Shown in pieces: positions 32,906-41,565 of a stretch of 45,774 bases of DNA; positions within the stretch are counted from its first letter, which is position 1; each line of letters starts with the position of its first letter. Under the pieces are notes generated by a model, which worked only from the letters and a program-made list of their open reading frames with translations, had not been told where the DNA came from and made no database searches. Origin of the DNA: Bifidobacterium catulorum (GTDB taxonomy: Bacteria; Actinomycetota; Actinomycetes; Actinomycetales; Bifidobacteriaceae); contig NZ_QFFN01000019.1 in assembly GCF_003129925.1 (NCBI RefSeq), positions 1 through 45,774 on the forward strand, read 5' to 3'. Position numbers and translations under genes: made by a program.

Positions 32906-34324
32906 ATGACCGAAACCAACGAAACCAAGATGCTCGACTCGGGCGGCAAGTCCGTCGTCGCCCTGATGACCGCGCTCATGGCCGCGATCTTCGCCTTCCA
33001 GCTCAACGCCTCCATGCTGTCGCCCGCGCTGACGACCATGCAGAACGAGCTGAACACCACGGCCGCGCAGATCGGGCTGACGCAGACGGTGTTCTTCACC
33101 TCCTGCGCGCTGTTCTCCCTGTTCCTGCCGCGACTCGGCGACCTCATCGGCCGTAAGAAGGTGCTGCTCGGCATCCTCGTGCTCACCGGCGTCGGCTGCG
33201 CCATCTCCGCGCTCGCCGTCAACGTGACGATGCTGATGATCGGCCGCGTGGTGCAGGGCGTCGCCGGACCGATCGTGCCGATGGCCCTCATCATGCTGCA
33301 CGCCAAGGTCACCGAGGACGCCAAGTACGCCAAGCTCATGGCCATCCTCACGGCCGTCAACGGCGGCATCGGCGGCGTCGACGCCATCCTGGGCGGCTGG
33401 CTCGCCGGCACCTTCGGGTTCCGTTCCGTGTTCTGGGTCATGGTCGGCGTGGCCGTGCTCGCCATCGTGCTCGTGCTCGGCTTCGCCGAGGAATCCACCG
33501 CCAAGGAGACCCCGAAGATGGATTGGGGCGGCGTCGTCACCCTGGGCGTCGCGTTCCTCGCCGCCTACATGGTCACCCAGGAGATCCAGAAGCTCGGCGA
33601 GGCAAACTGGGCGCTCATCGGCGGCGAGGTCGTCGTGGCCGCGGTGTTCTTCGTCATCTTCTGGCAGATCGAGAAGCGGCATAAGGATCCGATGATCCCG
33701 ACCAAGTACATGAAGCAGCGTCGTACCTGGGGCCTGCTGCTCACCACGCTGCTCACCATGACCGGCGTGTTCGCCATCATGAACGGCGTGGTCCCCGCCC
33801 TCGCGCAGGACGCCGAGGCCGGTGCCGGCATGAGCGCCAGCATCGTCTCCTTCGCCACGCTCACCCCGTACGCGCTCGTCGGTCTGGCGTTCGGTCCTGT
33901 CGCCGGTCTGCTCGCATCCCGGTTCGGCTACCACAACGTGCTGCGCGCCGGCCTGCTGGTGAGCATCGTGGGCGCCCTGTTCGGCGTGTACGTCTCCAAC
34001 GCCCCGAGCGTGTGGGCCATGGTCGTCATGTCCGTCGGCCTCGGCGTCTCCTACGCCGGCACTGCGAACATCATGCTCAACGGTCTTGGCGTCGTGCTCT
34101 CCCCGGAGGACAACCCCGGCTACCTGCCCGGTCTCAACTCCGGCGCGTTCAATCTGGGCGCCGGTCTGAGCTTCGCCGTCCTGTACGCCTTCCTCAACGC
34201 CTTTACCGCCTCCGGTGGCGCGACCGCGGGATACGCGGCCTCCATGGTCGCCGGTGCGGCCATGCTGGTCCTCGCCCTGCTGGTCTCCTTCCTCGTCCCG
34301 AAGGCGGACAAGGCGGAGGGCTGA
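32906..34324 (+). CDS. MFS transporter (14-helix, DHA2-like)
   Basis: This 472-residue membrane protein has a number of hydrophobic segments fitting about 14 helices. The loop 2-3 motif A (GDLIGRKKVLLG) and the helix 5-like GGIGGVDAILGGWLAGTFGFRSVFW are those of the DHA2 group of the major facilitator superfamily. The group is mainly drug/proton exporters, but position at the end of a nucleoside hydrolase operon favours substrate uptake or product export. A hairpin (34416-34459) follows. Confidence 0.88.
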   Translation: MTETNETKMLDSGGKSVVALMTALMAAIFAFQLNASMLSPALTTMQNELNTTAAQIGLTQTVFFTSCALFSLFLPRLGDLIGRKKVLLGILVLTGVGCAISALAVNVTMLMIGRVVQGVAGPIVPMALIMLHAKVTEDAKYAKLMAILTAVNGGIGGVDAILGGWLAGTFGFRSVFWVMVGVAVLAIVLVLGFAEESTAKETPKMDWGGVVTLGVAFLAAYMVTQEIQKLGEANWALIGGEVVVAAVFFVIFWQIEKRHKDPMIPTKYMKQRRTWGLLLTTLLTMTGVFAIMNGVVPALAQDAEAGAGMSASIVSFATLTPYALVGLAFGPVAGLLASRFGYHNVLRAGLLVSIVGALFGVYVSNAPSVWAMVVMSVGLGVSYAGTANIMLNGLGVVLSPEDNPGYLPGLNSGAFNLGAGLSFAVLYAFLNAFTASGGATAGYAASMVAGAAMLVLALLVSFLVPKADKAEG

Positions 34325-34415
34325 TGCCACGTCCCCGAGGACGGTGGTCGGCCGCGAACGCAGTCGGGTTGTTCCCGGCGGTTGTGAACGATAACCAACT
34401 ACCGTGAAGAAATTG

Positions 34416-34459
34416 TGACCGACATGCCGGCACCCCCTTCCCGCCTGGCATGTCGGTCA
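34416..34459 (+). terminator. Terminator of the kinase operon
   Basis: TGACCGACATGCC pairs perfectly with GGCATGTCGGTCA across an 18-base C-rich loop. A weak T-containing tract (TTGCGTTTCGTT) follows. The location, 92 bases after the transporter stop, fits the end of the operon. Confidence 0.7.
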
Positions 34460-34578
34460 TTGCGTTTCGTTGGAATCATTGGCGACACGCCGTATGTAAC
34501 TTCAAATTTGCGCAGAATTCATCACTGGCTTATTGTATTCGAGTCGTTCGGTTGGAACCCGGTTCCAATGCGGAACAT

Positions 34579-34652
34579 GCGCCAGTAGCCCAATGGATTA
34601 GAGCATCTGACTACGGATCAGAAGGTTGCAGGTTCGAATCCTGTCTGGCGCA
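34579..34652 (+). tRNA. tRNA-Arg (ACG anticodon)
   Basis: The acceptor stem GCGCCAG pairs with CTGGCGC, with discriminator A. The D arm is GCCC..GAGC, the anticodon stem TCTGA/TCAGA with loop CTACGGA gives anticodon ACG, and the T arm is GCAGG-TTCGAAT-CCTGT. CCA is not encoded. It reads CGN arginine codons after inosine modification. A terminator follows at once. No integrase or attachment duplication is seen next to it. Confidence 0.96.
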
Positions 34653-34655
34653 CTC

Positions 34656-34695
34656 AAGGCCTCGGAAACAATAGTGTCCGAGGCCTTTCCAATTT
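34656..34695 (+). terminator. tRNA-Arg terminator
   Basis: AAGGCCTCGGA pairs with TCCGAGGCCTT (11 pairs, loop of 10) and is followed by TTCCAATTTTT. A second smaller hairpin (ACCCCGA-TAA-TCGGGGT, near 34770) lies before the PAP2 gene. Confidence 0.85.
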
Positions 34696-34898
34696 TTCCT
34701 CCAATGATTCGTATCGCCCTAATTCGGGGCTCCATAGACCCTAATTTGGTGGAAACGTTCATCTGGACCCCGATAATCGGGGTTTCATGGACGGATTTAC
34801 CAAGTTATGGAATGGCAATTCGCGGGTCTGGTGAACAAAACGGGATGGTTCGGGCGGACGGGGGCCGTTTCACCGGTTCCGGCCCTAAAGTCGTGACT

Positions 34899-36245
34899 AT
34901 GAGTGACAAGAAGCGGACGAAACTGTATCTCGAACCGTTGGACGGTGAGCCCGAGACGACGGGCGTCCCCGATGGAGCGTTGGGAACGATGGGGACGTTG
35001 GGAACATTGGGAACACCGGGAACACTGGGAACACCGGCGGGTGCGCCGGGTGCGACGCGGTCCCCGATGCCCGTCTCGTTCGAGCCGGTCGCGGGGACGC
35101 AGCGGTCGGCCCGTCGCCAGACCGCGGACGACATCATGGACGGCGGCTTCTCCGAGTTCGCGGCCGGCGTCGCCGACGATGGTGGCGCCGACGATGGCAA
35201 TACGGACGATGGCGACACGGACGACGTCGGGCGTTCCGCCGCCCGCTCGTCCCGTCGCCGCACGCCGTCCGCGAACCGGATCGACGTGGACTCCGGCGCC
35301 GATCCGCTCGACACCCGGCCACGCGGCTCCAGCATCGTCCTCGCCGCCGTGTTCGGCGCATTCGCCGTGGCCGCCGCCATCGTCGTCTGGTGGGTGGCCG
35401 TGCAGACCATGGGCGGTCAGGAATACGACAACCTCGCCTACGCCGGCTTCTCGTCGAGTCTTCCCGGATGGCTCGCCGCCATCGCCGGAATCCTCTCGAA
35501 ATCGTTCTCGTTCGGTGGTCTGCACATCGCGGTCTCCGCCGTCGTCGACGTCGTCGCCGGCGTGGTGGCAGCCATCGTCGTCGTCATACGCAAACGCTGG
35601 CGCCTGCTCGCGCAGCTCGTCGTCCTTGCCATCGTCGCATTCGCGGCCGCCGAACTGCTCAAAGGCATGCTGCCGCGTCCGCTGCTGAACATGTCGCAGC
35701 TCAACGTGGGCAACACCGCCCCGTCGGGACACACGGCCATGGCCGCCGTCGCCGCCGTCGCGCTCGCATGCGCGGTGCCGCGCGTCCTGCGGGCGCTGTT
35801 CGCCATCCTCGGCGCCCTGTACACGGCCCTCGTCGGCTGCTCCGTCGTCGTCATCGGCGCGCATCGCCCGTCCGACGCCATCATGGCGGTGCTGCTCGTC
35901 GGCGGTCTCACGCTCATCATGCTCGCCTGCACGAGCGGGTCGGGCATGGACCCGCTCGGCACCCGCATGTCGTCCGCCACCGTGCAGATCGTCGGAACGG
36001 TCATGATCGTCGGCGGCGTCATGGCCACGATCTACGGACTGTACATCGTCTGGCAGCTCGGCCCCGGTCTGCAATACAGCGCCCGCTGGGCGGCGGCCGG
36101 TGCGCGCGTGTCCGGCGCGATGCTGATCTTCGCCGTCTCCACGCTTGTCTTCGGCGCCGTCCTCGCGCTGCGTCACGCCACCGCCGCACCGTTGTCGAAA
36201 TCCGGTCTCGTCGGCGCGCCGCCGGCCCCGCCGAAACGACGCTGA
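34899..36245 (+). CDS. PAP2-family membrane phosphatase
   Basis: This 448-residue protein has a disordered cytoplasmic N-terminus of about 145 residues, followed by membrane helices and a PAP2 core. The three phosphatase motifs are visible: LLKGMLPRPLL, NTAPSGHTAM and VVVIGAHRPSDAIM. Substrates in the family are phosphatidate, undecaprenyl diphosphate or other lipid phosphates. Residues 28-45 consist of six tandem xGT triplets encoded by a 9-base repeat. TAAAGT at 34885-34890 lies nine bases before ATG 34899 with no ribosome site, so the mRNA may be leaderless. Confidence 0.85.
   Translation: MSDKKRTKLYLEPLDGEPETTGVPDGALGTMGTLGTLGTPGTLGTPAGAPGATRSPMPVSFEPVAGTQRSARRQTADDIMDGGFSEFAAGVADDGGADDGNTDDGDTDDVGRSAARSSRRRTPSANRIDVDSGADPLDTRPRGSSIVLAAVFGAFAVAAAIVVWWVAVQTMGGQEYDNLAYAGFSSSLPGWLAAIAGILSKSFSFGGLHIAVSAVVDVVAGVVAAIVVVIRKRWRLLAQLVVLAIVAFAAAELLKGMLPRPLLNMSQLNVGNTAPSGHTAMAAVAAVALACAVPRVLRALFAILGALYTALVGCSVVVIGAHRPSDAIMAVLLVGGLTLIMLACTSGSGMDPLGTRMSSATVQIVGTVMIVGGVMATIYGLYIVWQLGPGLQYSARWAAAGARVSGAMLIFAVSTLVFGAVLALRHATAAPLSKSGLVGAPPAPPKRR
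34980..35033 (+). repeat. Six tandem 9-bp repeats inside the PAP2 gene
   Basis: Units of the form TTGGGAACA (with ATGGGGACG, CCGGGAACA and CTGGGAACA variants) repeat six times in frame, encoding LGT/MGT/PGT triplets. Copy-number change would lengthen or shorten the disordered tail without a frameshift. Confidence 0.85.
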
Positions 36246-36311
36246 CCGCCATCATGGTTATGATGCTCTGTAGCTGACAGGCTTACAGGCTGAACAACGA
36301 AGGAGAGGCCC

Positions 36312-39300
36312 ATGACTACCGGTACCAAGCTCGTCATCGTCGAGTCGCCCACCAAGGCGAAGAAAATCGGCGGATATCTGGGCAAGGGCTACGAGGTCAT
36401 GGCCTCGGTCGGTCATATCCGCGACCTCGCCCAGCCTTCGCAGGTGCCGCCGAGCCGCAAGGAGAAATTCGGCAAGTTCGGCGTCGATGTGAACGACGGA
36501 TTCGAGCCGTACTACATCGTCAACGACAACAAGAAGTCGACGGTCTCCGAACTCAAGGCCGCGTTGAAGAAGGCCGACGAACTCTATCTCGCAACCGATG
36601 AGGATCGCGAGGGCGAAGCCATCGCGTGGCATCTTGTGCAGACCCTCAAACCCAAGGTGCCTGTCAAGCGCATGGTCTTCCATGAGATCACGCCCGAAGC
36701 CATCAAAAAATCGTTGACCGCCACGCGAGACGTCGACGACAACATGGTGGACGCCCAGGAGACGCGCCGTGTGCTCGACCGACTTTACGGATACGAACTG
36801 TCCCCCGTGCTATGGCGCAAGGTCGGACCGGGGCTGTCGGCCGGCCGCGTGCAGTCGGTTGCCACGCGACTGATCGTCGAACGCGAACGCGAACGCATGG
36901 CGTTCGTGCGCACCGCATATTGGGACGTCATCGCGACGTTGGTTGCGGAGGGGGCCACGGCGGGTGATGTCGATGGAGTCGATGGCGGCGATGATGGAGC
37001 CGCCGACGGGTTCGACGCGCGGCTCGTGTCGCTGGGCGGCAGCCGTCTCGCCGTGTCCAAGGATTTCGGCGCCGACGGCCGTCTGACCGACGCCGCCGCC
37101 AAGGAGACGCCGGTCGTCATGGACGAGGCGCTGGCGAACGAGGTCGCCGCCGCCGTGCGGGAGCGGCCGTTCACCGTGCGGTCGCTCGAAACGAAGCCGT
37201 ATCGCCGCCGTCCGCAGCCGCCGTTCACCACGTCCACGCTGCAGCAGACCGCCGGCAACCGTCTCGGCATGAGCTCGCGCGCCACGATGCGCGCCGCCCA
37301 GGGCCTGTACGAGAACGGCTACATCACCTATATGCGAACCGATTCCGTCACGTTGTCGCAGGAGGCCATCGCCGCCGCGCGCAACGCGGTGGGAGCGATG
37401 TACGGCAGGGAATACCTTTCCGACAGTCCGAAGCAGTACGTGACCAAGACCGCGGGCGCGCAGGAGGCGCACGAATGCATCCGCCCCGCCGGCTCCACGT
37501 TCCGCTCGCCCGACGAACTGGCCGCGCGCGTGCCGCCGGACCAGCTGAAGCTCTATACGCTGATCTGGCAGCGGACGCTCGCCTCGCAGATGGCCGACGC
37601 CACCGGATCGACCGCCACCGTGCGTCTCGGCGCCGAGGCGGGCGGGCACGGCGAAGCGCTGTTCCAGGCATCCGGCACGGTCATCGAGTTCCCCGGATTC
37701 CTGCGCGTGTTCGGCAGGGGGCATGGCGACGGCGGGAACGGCGTCGAAACCGGCAAGGGCAGGAAGGGCGCCGACCGCGCCGAAAACGCGTCGCTGCCGC
37801 CGATGGCCGTGGGCGACCGACTCGCCGCCAAGGCGGTGGAGCCGGCCGGACATGAGACCCAGCCGCCGGCCCGATACACCGAGGCCACGCTGGTCAAGAC
37901 GCTGGAGGCGAAGGAGATCGGCCGTCCGTCCACGTACGCGAGCATCATCTCGACGATCATCGACCGCGGATACGTGTACGAGAAGGGGCGGGCGCTGATT
38001 CCGTCGTGGCTGGCGTTCTCCGTCGTCAAACTGCTGGAGACGAACTTCCCGCAGTATGTGGACTACCAGTTCACCGCGCAGATGGAGAATGGACTCGACC
38101 AGATCGCCCGGGGCAAGGAGACCGGCAAGGACTGGCTCACGCATTTCTACTTCGGCACGGGCGCGGGAGCCGTGGGGTCGGCCGAGGAGGCGCACAAGGG
38201 TCTGCAACAGCAGGTGGCGCAACTCGGCGACATCGACGCCCGGGAGATCAACACCATAGACATCGGCGACGGGCTGCATGTGCGCGTGGGACGCTACGGC
38301 CCGTATCTTGAGGACACGAGGAACCTCGACGCCGACGGGAACCCGAAGCACGCCTCACTGCCCGACACGCTGGCGCCGGACGAGCTGACGCCCGAGGTGG
38401 GCCATGAGCTGATCGCCACGAACTCCGGCGGACCGCGCGTGCTCGGCACCGATCCGAAGACCGGCGGCACCGTGGAGCTGCGCAAAGGACGGTTCGGGCC
38501 GTATGTGGCGCTCATCACGCCGGAACAGCAGGCGCAGGCCGAAGCCGAACGGGCCGCGGCCAAGGCCGCCGAGGAGGAGGCCGCGAAGGAGGGCAGGCCC
38601 GCGCCGAAGAAGCGCGCCACCCGGCGCAAAGGTGGAGCCGCGGCCGCCGACAAGCCGAAGATGGCCTCGCTGTTCAAGACCATGAACCCCGACGCCCTCT
38701 CGCTCGACGATGCCCTGAAGCTGCTGTCGCTGCCGCGCGAGGTCGGCACGCTGCCGCAGACCAACGCCGAGACCGGCGAGACCACGCAGGCCGTGGTGCT
38801 GGCCAACAACGGCCGCTACGGCCCGTACCTGACCAAGACCGGCGCGGATGGCAAGTCCGAGACGCGTTCGCTTGGTTCGGAGGACGAGATCTTCACCGTC
38901 GACATCGCCAAGGCCAAGGAGCTGTTCGACCAGCCCAAGTACGGGCGTGGCCGTGGCCGCGGCGCCGCCAAGCCGCCGCTGCGTGAACTCGGCCCCGACC
39001 CGGAGACCGGCAAGCCCGTGACCATCAAGGACGGCCGCTTCGGCGCCTACATCACCGACGGCGAGACGAACCGCACGCTGCCGCGCCAGTACTCCCCGGA
39101 GTCCATCGACCCGGCCGACGCATTCCGCCTGCTTGCCGAGAAACGCGCCGCCGGACCGTCCACGCGTGGCCGTCGTGGCCGTGGCGGCGCGAAGAGCAAG
39201 AGCAAGGGCGGGTCTTCCGCCAAGACCGCGCCGAAGGTCAGTGCCGTGGAGGCGAAGCGGGCCGAACGCCGCGCCGAGGTGAAGAAGTATGCCAGCAAGG

Positions 39301-39446
39301 GGTGGGCCAATACGCGCATCGCCGAGAAGATCGGCTCCACCGCGTCCACCGTCAAGGCGGACATCGAATGGCTGGCCGCGAACGAAGGCTATGAACGTCC
39401 CGCCGTCGTCGCCAAGGCCCCCGCAGCCAGGAAAAAGGCCAAATAG
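36312..39446 (+). CDS. topA: DNA topoisomerase I
   Basis: This type IA topoisomerase relaxes negative supercoils. The 1044-residue protein starts with the Toprim domain ([18 protein letters not shown] and [15 protein letters not shown]). The active-site Tyr340 is in [13 protein letters not shown]. Zinc-finger Cys motifs of the E. coli type are absent. Instead there are four glycine/aromatic repeats ([27 protein letters not shown] and DGRFGAYIT), as in other Actinobacteria. Basic Lys/Arg-rich linkers follow the second and fourth. The last 65 residues contain a helix-turn-helix-like segment (see findings). GAAGGAG precedes ATG 36312; TATGAT at 36259-36264 is a likely -10. Confidence 0.97.
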   Translation: MTTGTKLVIVESPTKAKKIGGYLGKGYEVMASVGHIRDLAQPSQVPPSRKEKFGKFGVDVNDGFEPYYIVNDNKKSTVSELKAALKKADELYLATDEDREGEAIAWHLVQTLKPKVPVKRMVFHEITPEAIKKSLTATRDVDDNMVDAQETRRVLDRLYGYELSPVLWRKVGPGLSAGRVQSVATRLIVERERERMAFVRTAYWDVIATLVAEGATAGDVDGVDGGDDGAADGFDARLVSLGGSRLAVSKDFGADGRLTDAAAKETPVVMDEALANEVAAAVRERPFTVRSLETKPYRRRPQPPFTTSTLQQTAGNRLGMSSRATMRAAQGLYENGYITYMRTDSVTLSQEAIAAARNAVGAMYGREYLSDSPKQYVTKTAGAQEAHECIRPAGSTFRSPDELAARVPPDQLKLYTLIWQRTLASQMADATGSTATVRLGAEAGGHGEALFQASGTVIEFPGFLRVFGRGHGDGGNGVETGKGRKGADRAENASLPPMAVGDRLAAKAVEPAGHETQPPARYTEATLVKTLEAKEIGRPSTYASIISTIIDRGYVYEKGRALIPSWLAFSVVKLLETNFPQYVDYQFTAQMENGLDQIARGKETGKDWLTHFYFGTGAGAVGSAEEAHKGLQQQVAQLGDIDAREINTIDIGDGLHVRVGRYGPYLEDTRNLDADGNPKHASLPDTLAPDELTPEVGHELIATNSGGPRVLGTDPKTGGTVELRKGRFGPYVALITPEQQAQAEAERAAAKAAEEEAAKEGRPAPKKRATRRKGGAAAADKPKMASLFKTMNPDALSLDDALKLLSLPREVGTLPQTNAETGETTQAVVLANNGRYGPYLTKTGADGKSETRSLGSEDEIFTVDIAKAKELFDQPKYGRGRGRGAAKPPLRELGPDPETGKPVTIKDGRFGAYITDGETNRTLPRQYSPESIDPADAFRLLAEKRAAGPSTRGRRGRGGAKSKSKGGSSAKTAPKVSAVEAKRAERRAEVKKYASKGWANTRIAEKIGSTASTVKADIEWLAANEGYERPAVVAKAPAARKKAK

Positions 39447-39470
39447 ACGCGCCCGAACGGCTACCGCCAT

Positions 39471-39493
39471 CTTCCGGGGTTTTGCCCCGGAAG
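39471..39493 (+). terminator. Hairpin between topA and tmk
   Basis: CTTCCGGGG-TTTTG-CCCCGGAAG is a nine-pair stem 24 bases after the topA stop. No T-run follows, so it may slow rather than stop polymerase, or protect the 3' end of the topA message. A TACGGT hexamer near 39551 could then start a leaderless tmk mRNA. Confidence 0.55.
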
Positions 39494-39562
39494 TCGAAGG
39501 CGGGTCTGTATGCCCCGTGGCGGCCCGGGGAAAAGTTGGGGTTCGCCGATACGGTAGAGGGC

Positions 39563-40204
39563 ATGGCTGGATTGTTTATCTCCTTTGAGGGCGTGGACGG
39601 CGTCGGCAAGACCACGCAGGTGGAACGGCTGCGGCAGTACCTCGAATCACGCGGCCGCACGGTGCTGGTCACCCGCGAGCCGGGCGGCACCCCGCTCGGC
39701 GTCGCGCTGCGCCGGCTGCTGCTCGGCGGCGTGGACGGCGCCGGGGCCGACATCGCGCCGCGCGCCGAGGCGCTCATCTTCGCCGCCGACCGGGCACAGC
39801 ACGTGGCCGAGACCATCCGCCCGGCGCTGTCCCGCGGCGAGATCGTCATCACCGACCGGTACCTCGATTCGTCGCTGGCGTACCAGGCGGGCGGGCGTGA
39901 ACTGACCGCGAAGGAGGTCCGCGACCTGAGTATGTGGGCCACGAACGGCCTGCTGCCGGTGCGCACCTATCTGCTCGACATGGATCCGGCCGAATCACAC
40001 GCACGGCTCCGGCACGACGAGGACCGCATGGAAGCGGCGGGAGACGACTTCCAGGCTCGTACGCGCCGGGCGTTCCTCGACCTGGCCGAAACCGAGCCGG
40101 AACGGTTTCGCATTATCGATGCCGCCCGGCCCGTCGAAACCGTGTGGACGCAGATCCGCGTGGACATCGACGCCCTGTTCGGCTATGACAAGGAGTCCCG
40201 ATGA
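39563..40204 (+). CDS. tmk: Thymidylate kinase
   Basis: This phosphorylates dTMP to dTDP. The 213-residue protein has the P-loop [12 protein letters not shown] at residues 8-19, the DR(Y) motif [13 protein letters not shown], and the lid-type segment [20 protein letters not shown] 39563 begins the family N-terminus; an in-frame ATG at 39482 would add 27 unrelated residues. No proper ribosome site is seen. Its last four bases overlap the holB start (ATGA), the usual coupling of these two replication genes. Confidence 0.95.
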   Translation: MAGLFISFEGVDGVGKTTQVERLRQYLESRGRTVLVTREPGGTPLGVALRRLLLGGVDGAGADIAPRAEALIFAADRAQHVAETIRPALSRGEIVITDRYLDSSLAYQAGGRELTAKEVRDLSMWATNGLLPVRTYLLDMDPAESHARLRHDEDRMEAAGDDFQARTRRAFLDLAETEPERFRIIDAARPVETVWTQIRVDIDALFGYDKESR

Positions 40205-41367
40205 GTGTCTGGAACGCCATCGTGGGACAGAAGCCCACCGTCGAACTGCTGTCGAGAATCGCGGACGACCCCGCCGACGTGGCCCAGTCATGGCTGATCT
40301 GCGGTCCTCCCGGATCAGGCCGCTCGAACGTGGCGCGCGCGTTCGCCGCCGCGCTCGAATGCCCGAGCCACGGCTGCGGCGAATGCACGACCTGCCGCCA
40401 CGTGCTGGCGAACACGCATCCCGACGTCACCGTGCTCGCCACCGACAAGGTGACGATCGGCATCGACGCGGTGCGTGGCCTCATCGAGACGTCCGAGCAG
40501 ATGCCGGCCACCGCGCCGTGGCGCATCATCATCATCGAGGACGTGGACCGTATGCTCGAACGCACCACGAACGTGCTGCTCAAGGAGATCGAGGAACCGG
40601 CCGAGCATACGATATGGCTGCTGTGTGCCCCCAGCGCGCAGGACGTGCTGCCCACCATCCGGTCCCGCACGCGCGTGGTCACGCTCGCCGTGCCGTCGCA
40701 GAAGGCCGTCGCAGACTTCCTTATGACCACGGTGAATCCCACGCTGCCGGAGAACCGGCGGTTCACCGACCACGTGGCCGTCCGCGCCGCCCGGCTTTCC
40801 GAGGGGCATATCGGCATCGCCCGGCTGTATGCCACCAACGAGCGTGTGATGACCGACAGGGACACGCTTATCGTCGGTGTGCTGGGCCTCGTCAAGGCAT
40901 CCGACGCCGTACTGCTCGCCGACCATCTGATCTCCGACGCCACCGCGCAGGCCGCCGAGGAGGTCGAACGCCAGGTGTCGCGGGACCGGGCCGAGTTCCG
41001 TCGCGTCAACGGGCTGGGGGAGAAGGACCGGATTCCGCCGAAGATCCGCGGCGCCTACAATGCCATCGGCAAGAAGGAGGAGGTGAAGCGCCGGACCACG
41101 CGCCGCAGCCGCGACGTGCTCGACCGTGCGCTGAACTCCGTCGCCAGCGTGTACCGCGATGTGGCCGTGCTGCAGAACCATGCCGAGAACACCGTCGGTC
41201 TGATCAACAAGGAGAACCGCACGGCCATCGCGGACCTTGCGTCGCGGTTGAGCCGCGAGGCTGCCATAGAACGCGCCGAGGCTGTCGGCGTCGCGCGGCG
41301 CCGGCTGTCGGGCAACGGCAATCCGCTGCTTGTGTTCGAGGCGCTGTTCTGTTCGCTGATCGCATAG
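40201..41367 (+). CDS. holB: DNA polymerase III subunit delta'
   Basis: This 388-residue stator of the clamp loader works with DnaX and HolA. It begins [15 protein letters not shown]. The P-loop reads GPPGSGRSN, with Arg in place of the Walker Lys, as expected for a subunit that does not hydrolyse ATP. The four-Cys zinc module is [12 protein letters not shown], and the SRC-like motif is [16 protein letters not shown]. The C-terminal collar domain is helical. Its start overlaps the tmk stop. The following 198 bases carry no gene. Confidence 0.94.
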   Translation: MSVWNAIVGQKPTVELLSRIADDPADVAQSWLICGPPGSGRSNVARAFAAALECPSHGCGECTTCRHVLANTHPDVTVLATDKVTIGIDAVRGLIETSEQMPATAPWRIIIIEDVDRMLERTTNVLLKEIEEPAEHTIWLLCAPSAQDVLPTIRSRTRVVTLAVPSQKAVADFLMTTVNPTLPENRRFTDHVAVRAARLSEGHIGIARLYATNERVMTDRDTLIVGVLGLVKASDAVLLADHLISDATAQAAEEVERQVSRDRAEFRRVNGLGEKDRIPPKIRGAYNAIGKKEEVKRRTTRRSRDVLDRALNSVASVYRDVAVLQNHAENTVGLINKENRTAIADLASRLSREAAIERAEAVGVARRRLSGNGNPLLVFEALFCSLIA

Positions 41368-41516
41368 GCCAGCAGCCGAACGGCACGCGCCGCGAGTTCG
41401 TTGATGCTGTTTTGCGCCTCTCATCAGGGGAGCTGGCCCGTGAAGCAGGTCTGGGGGGCAGGCGATTCGGCAAAAACGGCAAAAGACGGCGGTTAGCGCC
41501 CACGTTCCTATCATCA

Positions 41517-41534
41517 TTGACAAACCGTAACGGT
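41517..41534 (+). promoter_or_regulatory. Possible promoter/operator before the rhamnosidase gene
   Basis: TTGACA at 41517-41522 matches a -35 box, but no good -10 at 16-18 bases follows. Next to it ACCGT-A-ACGGT (41524-41534) is a perfect odd palindrome. It could bind the LacI-type regulator encoded downstream, although typical LacI sites have an even CG centre. Confidence 0.35.
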
Positions 41535-41565
41535 AATGACAACGATGTTAGGAAAAGAGCGCAAC

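Noticed and set aside
34579-34700. tRNA-Arg as the attachment site of an integrated element
   Set aside because: No integrase gene and no duplicated tRNA 3' end are visible in the window; the neighbours are ordinary chromosomal genes.
40201-41367. Damaged Walker A (Lys to Arg) in holB as a sign of a pseudogene
   Set aside because: Delta' subunits are commonly not ATPases. The reading frame is full length and coupled to tmk.
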